Assembly (NCBI GenBank): GCA_023131935.1
Contig: JAGLYY010000188.1
Coordinates: 1-18,433 of the forward strand
DNA from: Spirochaetales bacterium
Lineage (GTDB): Bacteria > Spirochaetota > Spirochaetia > JAGLYY01
Direction of reading: 5' to 3'
Length of the DNA: 18,433 nt
Of the stretch, positions 1-5,743 are shown piece after piece. Position numbers and translations under genes: made by a program. Position 1 is the first letter of the stretch; every line of letters begins with the position of its first letter. Under the pieces are notes generated by a model that searched no databases, was not told where the DNA came from, and saw only the letters and a program-made list of their open reading frames with translations.

Positions 1-513
1 GGAGCTTTCCATGGCCTTTCCCGGGAACGGTCTGATGCCCGCAAATACCCATCAATCCACCCTCTGGAGTCATGGAGCAAGTATCCCGGAGTTGTCGACG
101 CAGAAAAGACCGAAAAAGCACGGGAGATCCTCTTCAGGAGCAATGAGGTCGGTCAGATGATGAAAGTTATTGGAGAAGAGGGTACAAGCATTGACGATTT
201 CATGATTTACCTGAAAGGCGAGTTTCTCGACGATGTTTATCTTCAGCAGGATGCTTTCGATCCGGTAGATGCTTCGGTAAATGTTGAAAGGCAGAAATAC
301 ATATTTGAAATTGTCTACGATATTCTGCTGACAGAGCTTACGCTGAAGGATAAGGGGGAAGCCCGGCACCTTTTTAACCAGCTCAGACAGCGGTTCCTTG
401 ATTATAACGGGTCGGAGTGGAAATCCGATAACTTCAACAGGCTCGAAAAGGAAATTAAAGATCTGATCGCCCGGCACAGGGTTACCGACGCGGATCTGGT
501 AAAAACGAGGTAG
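1..513 (+). CDS. atpA: V-type ATP synthase subunit A, C-terminal part (5' end outside window)
   Basis: The reading frame is open from base 1 and ends at a TAG, giving the last 170 residues of the catalytic A subunit of a V/A-type ATPase. The start and the nucleotide-binding P-loop lie upstream of the window. The visible opening residues (G-A-F-H-G-L-S-R-E-R-S-D-A-R-K-Y-P) match the conserved A-subunit stretch just after the catalytic domain. They are followed by the helical C-terminal domain that contacts the central stalk. Subunit A hydrolyses or makes ATP in the A3B3 head. The B subunit gene starts 6 nt after this stop, and D, I and K follow, so this is the 5'-truncated view of one operon. 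An internal ATG at 157 is not a separate gene, because the frame is open and conserved well upstream of it. Confidence 0.95.
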   Translation, partial: GAFHGLSRERSDARKYPSIHPLESWSKYPGVVDAEKTEKAREILFRSNEVGQMMKVIGEEGTSIDDFMIYLKGEFLDDVYLQQDAFDPVDASVNVERQKYIFEIVYDILLTELTLKDKGEARHLFNQLRQRFLDYNGSEWKSDNFNRLEKEIKDLIARHRVTDADLVKTR

Positions 514-519
514 GGGAAG

Positions 520-1827
520 ATGAGGAAAGTATACAGCAGAATTGAATCAATAGCGGGTAACGTAATAACCGTTTCCGCTGAAAACATTAAGTATGGTGAC
601 CTCGCTGAGGTCCGTTCCTCCCACGGCACCTCCCTCGCGAATGTAATACGCCTTGAGGGGCAGACAGTTTCCCTTCAGGTCTTCGCGGGAAGCCGGGGTA
701 TTTCGACGGGAGATGAGGTGCGTTTCCTCGGACATCCTATGCAGGTGTCTTTTTCCGATAATCTCCTCGGAAGAATTTTCGACGGAAGCGGTAAACCGAG
801 GGATAACGGTCCTTCTTTAACTGAAAATATGAAGGAAATCGGTGGTCCTTCGGTAAATCCGGCAAAAAGGATTATCCCGAGAAACATGGTCCGGACCGGT
901 ATCCCGATGATCGATATCTTTAACAGCCTCGTAGAGTCACAGAAGCTGCCGATTTTTTCGGTTTCCGGTGAGCCTTACAATCAACTCCTCGCGAGAATCG
1001 CCATGCAGGCGGAAGTTGATATGATCATCCTCGGGGGGATCGGATTAAAATATGATGATTACCTCTTTTTCAAGGAGACCCTGGAAGGGGGGGGCGCTCT
1101 CTCCCGGGCGATCTTCTTCGTTCATACCGCAAGCGATCCCATCGTAGAGGGGCTCCTGGTCCCCGATATGGCCCTTGCGGTTGCCGAAGGGTTTGCGCTG
1201 AAAGGGAAGAAGGTCCTTGTACTGCTAACCGATATGACAAACTTCGCCGACGCGATGAAAGAAATTGCCATAACCATGGAGCAGGTACCATCAAACCGGG
1301 GTTATCCCGGAGACCTGTACAGCCAGCTTGCCGCAAGGTATGAAAAAGCGGTTGATTTTGAAGGTTCCGGGTCCATTACCATTCTTGCTGTTACCACTAT
1401 GCCTGGAGATGATGTTACCCACCCGGTACCTGACAACACGGGATATATTACAGAAGGTCAGTACTACCTCAAGAATGGACGGATCGAGCCGTTTGGGTCC
1501 CTCTCACGGCTAAAACAGATGGTCAACAAGGATACCAGGGATGACCATCGGTCTCTCATGGATGGTATGATCAAGCTCTATGCCTCTTTTAAGGAATCTC
1601 TCGAAAAGAAATCAATGGGATTCAGGATGTCGGACTGGGACCGGAAGCTTCTTAAATATGGATTGATGTTTGAACGGGAAATGATGGACCTTTCGGTGAA
1701 CATCACCCTGGAAAAGGCCCTCGATCTCGGCTGGACTATCCTCGCGGAATGTTTTACAAGAGATGAAACCGGTCTCCGGTCCGGGCTGACTGAAAAGTTC
1801 TGGCCCCGGGAAAAGGAAAGCGCGTAA
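520..1827 (+). CDS. atpB: V-type ATP synthase subunit B (non-catalytic)
   Basis: A 435-residue protein matching the usual length of V/A-type B subunits. It forms the A3B3 head together with A. Visible marks are the N-terminal beta-barrel domain (about 1-70), G-I-P-M-I-D around 127-132, a degenerate P-loop region S-G-E-P-Y-N-Q (149-155) with no GKT, D-M-T-N-F-A-D-A (238-245), and the G-Y-I-T-E-G-Q segment (308-314). The S-L-S-R motif has Arg330 where the family's arginine finger is expected. The missing Walker A lysine is normal for a non-catalytic B subunit. The ATG lies 6 nt after the atpA stop, with GAGG at 507-510 as a plausible ribosome site. A run of eight G (1087-1094) lies inside the reading frame. 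Confidence 0.96.
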   Translation: MRKVYSRIESIAGNVITVSAENIKYGDLAEVRSSHGTSLANVIRLEGQTVSLQVFAGSRGISTGDEVRFLGHPMQVSFSDNLLGRIFDGSGKPRDNGPSLTENMKEIGGPSVNPAKRIIPRNMVRTGIPMIDIFNSLVESQKLPIFSVSGEPYNQLLARIAMQAEVDMIILGGIGLKYDDYLFFKETLEGGGALSRAIFFVHTASDPIVEGLLVPDMALAVAEGFALKGKKVLVLLTDMTNFADAMKEIAITMEQVPSNRGYPGDLYSQLAARYEKAVDFEGSGSITILAVTTMPGDDVTHPVPDNTGYITEGQYYLKNGRIEPFGSLSRLKQMVNKDTRDDHRSLMDGMIKLYASFKESLEKKSMGFRMSDWDRKLLKYGLMFEREMMDLSVNITLEKALDLGWTILAECFTRDETGLRSGLTEKFWPREKESA

Positions 1828-1831
1828 AACC

Positions 1832-2434
1832 ATGGCCGGTATAAAGCTTACAAAAAACGAGCTGAAAAGCCAGAAAGACGCTCTCAAGCGTTTTGAACGT
1901 TACCTTCCAACACTGGTACTGAAGAAGCAGCAGCTTCAGATGGTTATCCGGCAGGTGGAACAGAAAGAACGCGAGAGACAGCAGGCAAGAGATGAGGCTT
2001 ACGGTATTCTTTCAGAGTGGATTGCCGTTTTTGGTGAAGATGTATCTATCGAGAATATCGTATCTGTTCTTTCGATTGATCTTGATGAGGGAAACATTGC
2101 CGGTGTCGATATCCCTGTATTCAGGAGTATTGATATCGAGGTGGCCTCCTATGACCTGTTCATAACTCCTCTCTGGGTGGACAGGGCGGTAGAAAAAATA
2201 AAGGAAATCGCTGCCCTCGATGCGGAAATCGAGGTGCTCAGGAAGCAGAGAAAACTTCTTGCTGTGGAACTGCGGACAACAACTCAGCGGGTTAACTTGT
2301 TCGAAAAAGTTAAAATTCCTGAGGCAAAAGAGAATATCCGGAAGATAAGGATTCATCTCGGGGACCAGCAAACCGCCGCGGTTGTTCGCGGTAAGATGGC
2401 AAAGAACAAGATCGTAAAGGGAACTGCCGCATGA
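1832..2434 (+). CDS. atpD: V-type ATP synthase subunit D (central stalk)
   Basis: A 200-residue, highly charged, helix-rich protein. The N-terminal helix (M-A-G-I-K-L-T-K-N-E-L) and the long C-terminal helix with many Lys, Arg, Glu and Gln fit the antiparallel coiled coil of subunit D, the rotating central shaft that couples the A3B3 head to the membrane ring (known for the family). It starts 4 nt after the atpB stop, with AAGGAAAG inside the end of atpB as a likely ribosome site. Its stop overlaps the atpI start as ATGA, a typical translational coupling arrangement. The length is usual for the family. The sequence itself diverges from well-studied D subunits, so the call leans partly on gene order. 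Confidence 0.92.
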   Translation: MAGIKLTKNELKSQKDALKRFERYLPTLVLKKQQLQMVIRQVEQKERERQQARDEAYGILSEWIAVFGEDVSIENIVSVLSIDLDEGNIAGVDIPVFRSIDIEVASYDLFITPLWVDRAVEKIKEIAALDAEIEVLRKQRKLLAVELRTTTQRVNLFEKVKIPEAKENIRKIRIHLGDQQTAAVVRGKMAKNKIVKGTAA

Positions 2435-4230
2435 TAGCGAAAATGAAAAAAATCTCCCTGATTTCCCTCGAGAGTCAGCGGGAAAAAACCCTGAAACAGC
2501 TTAAAAAGTTGGGACTTCTGCACCTGGAGGAGTTAGAAGGAACCGGGGAAGTTCTTGATACCCTTCAAAAGGAAAAGAACCTTTTAGAACGTGCAATGTT
2601 CCAACTCCCGGCGAAAAAGAAAAGGGGAAAAACCGGAGAACCGGATCTGCAAAAAGCCCTTGCGGTTGCGGAGTCAATCCAGGCAGATTTAGAGGAACTC
2701 CGGGGATACCATGATTCCATCGACCGACTCGGGAAGGAATATGACAGGGTAAACCCCTGGGGGGATTTTGATCCTTCCATAATCGGAGAGCTTGCCGGGA
2801 AAGGGGTCCACCTGAAACTTGTGGAGTTCACCGATAAAAGCGTCCTTCCCGAGGGCACAAAGATTTTTCCGGTAAGATCGGAAAAATCCCTTACGCGTGC
2901 AGCAATTTTGCTACCCAGGGAGGTGGAATCCTTCGAAGTGGCGGAATTCCCTTTACCTGAATATAGTCTCTCAGCTATCCGGGAAAAAATCGGAGAAACC
3001 GAAGAAAAAATAAAGACTCTTAAGAAGAGGATAGAAGAGAATGACAGAGAACCGCTTGAGAATGCCGTTCATGAGTACGAAGACAGGATCGAATTCGAAA
3101 CTTACCGGACCGGATTAGGGGTAAAAGACAGCCTGATCTATTTGACCGGATATATTCCAACAAAATTGATAACCCCCCTGAAAGACACCGCTTCGAAAGA
3201 AGGCTGGGGTCTTCTGATCCGTGACCCGGAAGAGCAGGATCCTGTTCCAACCCTGGTAGAGAATCCAAAGGCTGTAAGTATTATTCAACCGGTTTTCGAT
3301 CTGTTGGGGACCATCCCCGGATACCGGGAGTTCGATATCAGCTTCTTCTTCCTGCTGTTCTTTACCCTCTTCTTTGCCATGATCATTGGGGATGCCGGTT
3401 ATGGACTTATTCTCCTGTGTGGAACGGTTTTTGGCCTTGTAAAATCGCTCCGTAAGGGGATTAATCCGGGACTGGTTTTGTTAGCGGTATTAAGCCTGGC
3501 TACCCTGGGATGGGGTGCTATTACCGGAACCTGGTTCGGATCACAAACCCTGGCTGAACTTCCCTTTCTTTCCTGGGCTGTTATACCATCAATTTCCAGT
3601 TTTGATCCTCGAAGTAATGATGTTGTACAGTACCTCTGTTTTATCATTGGGACAATTCATCTTTCGGTTGCCCATTTATGGAATTTCTTCAGCGGATTAA
3701 GAAAAAAACCTGTTATCAAAGCTTTCGCGCAGTTGGGATGGTTGTCTATGGTTCTGGGGCTTTTTTACCTGGTCCTCCAGTTAGTTCTTGGTATTGGCCC
3801 GATGCCCCAATATGCCCTCTACATGATTTTAGGAGGACTGGCAGCTGTTCTGGTTCTCTCTGAACAGGAGGGCAATTTCTTTAAGGGTATATTTAAAGGG
3901 TTGGGAAATATCATGCCGATTTTTCTCGATTCCATTGGGGCCTTCTCCGATATCATCTCCTACATCAGGCTCTTTGCTGTAGGATTGGCATCGGTTGAAA
4001 TCGCGAAAAGCTTCAATGCGATGGCTTCCGGAATGGACAGCGGGGTAGTTGGAATCATCGGAGGAATTCTGATCCTCCTCCTCGGACACTCACTTAATCT
4101 CGCAATGGGCGCCCTTTCGGTAATTGTCCACGGGGTCAGGTTGAATATGCTGGAGTTTTCCGGACACCTCGGTATGGAGTGGACCGGAATTCCATATAAA
4201 CCATTTGAAGAACGGAAAAAGCGAAGCTAA
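2431..4230 (+). CDS. atpI: V-type ATP synthase subunit I (membrane stator, a-subunit type)
   Basis: A 599-residue, two-part protein. The N-terminal half (about 1-290) is soluble and rich in Lys/Glu helices, forming the peripheral-stalk contact arm. The C-terminal half (about 300-590) holds roughly seven to eight hydrophobic segments. It carries the family motif G-D-A-G-Y-G (320-325) and the segment S-Y-I-R-L-F-A-V-G-L-A-S, in which Arg513 occupies the place of the essential ion-channel arginine of V-type a/I subunits. A His/Asn-rich stretch near the C terminus (G-H-S-L-N) is also conserved in the family. It forms the half-channels through which the ion reaches the K ring. The start overlaps the atpD stop by 4 nt, and atpK follows 11 nt downstream. 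Confidence 0.95.
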   Translation: MIAKMKKISLISLESQREKTLKQLKKLGLLHLEELEGTGEVLDTLQKEKNLLERAMFQLPAKKKRGKTGEPDLQKALAVAESIQADLEELRGYHDSIDRLGKEYDRVNPWGDFDPSIIGELAGKGVHLKLVEFTDKSVLPEGTKIFPVRSEKSLTRAAILLPREVESFEVAEFPLPEYSLSAIREKIGETEEKIKTLKKRIEENDREPLENAVHEYEDRIEFETYRTGLGVKDSLIYLTGYIPTKLITPLKDTASKEGWGLLIRDPEEQDPVPTLVENPKAVSIIQPVFDLLGTIPGYREFDISFFFLLFFTLFFAMIIGDAGYGLILLCGTVFGLVKSLRKGINPGLVLLAVLSLATLGWGAITGTWFGSQTLAELPFLSWAVIPSISSFDPRSNDVVQYLCFIIGTIHLSVAHLWNFFSGLRKKPVIKAFAQLGWLSMVLGLFYLVLQLVLGIGPMPQYALYMILGGLAAVLVLSEQEGNFFKGIFKGLGNIMPIFLDSIGAFSDIISYIRLFAVGLASVEIAKSFNAMASGMDSGVVGIIGGILILLLGHSLNLAMGALSVIVHGVRLNMLEFSGHLGMEWTGIPYKPFEERKKRS

Positions 4231-4235
4231 AGGAG
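4230..4235 (+). promoter_or_regulatory. strong ribosome binding site of atpK
   Basis: AAGGAG sits 6 nt before the atpK ATG. It is the best Shine-Dalgarno match in the ATPase block. This fits the need for many copies of the ring subunit per complex relative to the single I and D subunits. Confidence 0.7.
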
Positions 4236-4241
4236 AAAATA

Positions 4242-4667
4242 ATGAGTTTTGGGTTACTAGGAATAGGGGCAGCACTCGCGTTTGCTGCAATTGGATCTGC
4301 CTTCGGAGCTGGGGCCGCAGGTATGGCTGCTGTTGGCGCATGGAAGAAATGTTTTGTTCAGAACAAGCCTGCTCCCTTCATGCTGATTGCTTTTGTCGGA
4401 GCTCCCCTTACCCAGACAATTTATGGGTTTATTCTCATGAACGCCTTAAAAGACGCGGTAAATGCCAGCGACTGGCTCATCCTCGGAGCAGGAGTCTTCG
4501 GTGGAGCTGCCATGGGATTTTCCGCCCTGCTGCAGGGAAAGGCCGGAGCTGTGGCTTCCGACGCGCTTGCTGAAACAGGAAAGGGGTTTGGTAACTTCAT
4601 CATGGTACTCGGACTCGTGGAAACCGTCGCCCTGTTTGTAATGGTTTTCCTCCTGGGTATTGTGTAA
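4242..4667 (+). CDS. atpK: V-type ATP synthase subunit K (duplicated-hairpin rotor ring subunit)
   Basis: A 141-residue, almost entirely hydrophobic protein with four membrane segments (about 4-28, 45-68, 76-98, 115-140), arranged as two homologous hairpins as in 16-kDa proteolipids. The ion-carrying carboxylate is Glu127 in the second hairpin (L-V-E-T-V-A-L-F). The equivalent place in the first hairpin is Gln58 (P-L-T-Q-T-I-Y-G). Thr57, Gln58, Gln98 (L-L-Q-G-K) and Glu127 line up with Thr64, Gln65, Gln110 and Glu139 of the Na+-binding NtpK of Enterococcus hirae, which suggests Na+ coupling (inference). It is the last gene of the operon and is followed by an intrinsic terminator. Gly/Ala-rich helices fit ring packing. 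Confidence 0.95.
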   Translation: MSFGLLGIGAALAFAAIGSAFGAGAAGMAAVGAWKKCFVQNKPAPFMLIAFVGAPLTQTIYGFILMNALKDAVNASDWLILGAGVFGGAAMGFSALLQGKAGAVASDALAETGKGFGNFIMVLGLVETVALFVMVFLLGIV

Positions 4668-4700
4668 CGAAAGCTACCTGACAAACAACTTGTTCAATTC

Positions 4701-4739
4701 CAGGGGGCAGAAACGAAAGGAACTACCCCCTGTTTTTTT
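4701..4739 (+). terminator. intrinsic terminator after atpK
   Basis: CAGGGGG (4701-4707) pairs perfectly with CCCCCTG (4726-4732) around an 18-nt loop, followed directly by seven T (4733-4739). It lies 34 nt after the atpK stop, so it closes the V-ATPase operon and separates it from the TPR-uvrA-lptD block. Confidence 0.9.
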
Positions 4740-4747
4740 CTCATAAA

Positions 4748-5689
4748 ATGCCGATACAGATACTGTATATGCGCAATACTATCATTTTTATTATTCTAAT
4801 AGTGTGCTTACTCTTTTTCCCCGTCCTGGTCTTTGCGGAAAGTTTTGAGGGGATGGAGACCTGGCTTGTCCTTGAAAAGGGAAAACACCTTTACCGGCAG
4901 CATGAATACGGTCAAGCTCTTCGGGCTTTTCGCGAAGTCCTTGTGAGGCGACAGTTTGTTCCTGAATCAGAATGGTGGATAGGCAGGGTGTTTAAACAGC
5001 AGCATATGGACGATCTTGCCGTTCAGCAATTTGAAAGGGCCCTTGAAGAGGCGCGAAATTTCGTAATTCTTGAAGAGGAATACCAGCTTCTCTATGATCT
5101 TGCAGAGGTCAAGGAAGAACAGGGAAATTATAAGGGATTCGAAGAGGCACTCCTCCGGATTGTTAATGAGACCTCCCGGAATCTTGAGTATAAATTCAGC
5201 AATGAAATCAGGACGAATATGCTGAAAACTTTGCGCGAGCAGGGGATCGATAAGGTGATAGAACTTTATCGAATAAAGGAGACCATTCCCCATCGGGCTT
5301 ATTCACAGCTCGGCAGGTATTATTTTCATACAAACAGGCTCGATGAAGCCAGAGAAAAACTGCTCATTTCGGTCCTTATAACCATCTCCATTGCTATTGA
5401 TGAATTGAAAAAATGGGAACCCGAGTATGAATTTGAGAGCCTTAGCATCACTGTCAGTGATTTTTATCGTGATGAGAAATTAGAGGAGTTTCTTGAAATC
5501 ACCGGTTTGTGGCAGGACCTCTATCTGCTGGCAAATACTTCATATTTACGAACTCACCTTAGACTGGCTGAAGACCTCTGGTCACTCATCGGAAAATCGA
5601 GAGCATCCGCTCCATGGAAGAACAGGGCCCTGCAGCAGCTGGCCAATCCGAACATAACCCAGGAACTCCTTCCTAAAGAGAATACTTGA
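4748..5689 (+). CDS. exported TPR-like protein of unknown function
   Basis: 313 residues from the ATG at 4748, or 306 from an in-frame ATG at 4769. The shorter form begins M-R-N-T and then runs straight into about 18 hydrophobic residues ending V-F-A before E-S, a typical signal peptide, so the product is probably exported. Neither start has a recognisable Shine-Dalgarno sequence, so the longer form is given as an outer limit. The mature part is helical. It contains TPR-like units (for example the G-K-H-L-Y-R-Q-H-E-Y-G-Q-A-L-R-A-F stretch, and later segments with A-Y-S-Q-L-G-R-Y-Y and L-D-E-A-R-E-K), suggesting a protein-protein scaffold. The terminator lies only 8 nt upstream and uvrA starts 54 nt downstream. 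I do not recognise a specific family. A link to DNA repair or to envelope assembly is only suggested by position. Confidence 0.8.
   Translation: MPIQILYMRNTIIFIILIVCLLFFPVLVFAESFEGMETWLVLEKGKHLYRQHEYGQALRAFREVLVRRQFVPESEWWIGRVFKQQHMDDLAVQQFERALEEARNFVILEEEYQLLYDLAEVKEEQGNYKGFEEALLRIVNETSRNLEYKFSNEIRTNMLKTLREQGIDKVIELYRIKETIPHRAYSQLGRYYFHTNRLDEAREKLLISVLITISIAIDELKKWEPEYEFESLSITVSDFYRDEKLEEFLEITGLWQDLYLLANTSYLRTHLRLAEDLWSLIGKSRASAPWKNRALQQLANPNITQELLPKENT
4753..4767. promoter_or_regulatory. short inverted repeat ahead of the TPR-uvrA block
   Basis: ATACAG-ATA-CTGTAT is a perfect 6-bp inverted repeat with a 3-nt centre, placed between the terminator and the in-frame ATG at 4769. If translation starts at 4769 this would be an operator-like site in the leader. 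If it starts at 4748 it is coding. No regulator can be named. Confidence 0.25.
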
Positions 5690-5743
5690 GCGAAAGACTT
5701 GCGTTAATGGCAAGAATGTCGTACCTTGGTTTCCATTGCCGCT

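Noticed and set aside
4205..4573. 122-codon plus-strand frame across the atpI/atpK junction
   Set aside because: It runs out of frame through atpK, whose own frame has clear proteolipid features and a strong ribosome site.
4761..4780. LexA/SOS-like box (TACTGTATAT) ahead of the TPR-uvrA block
   Set aside because: Only the left half matches the E. coli box, the right half does not, and the local inverted repeat has its halves in the opposite orientation. Spirochaete LexA sites also differ.
5698..5714. CTTGC...GCAAG inverted repeat before uvrA as a terminator or operator
   Set aside because: It has only a 5-bp stem with a 7-nt loop and no T run, which is within chance expectation.
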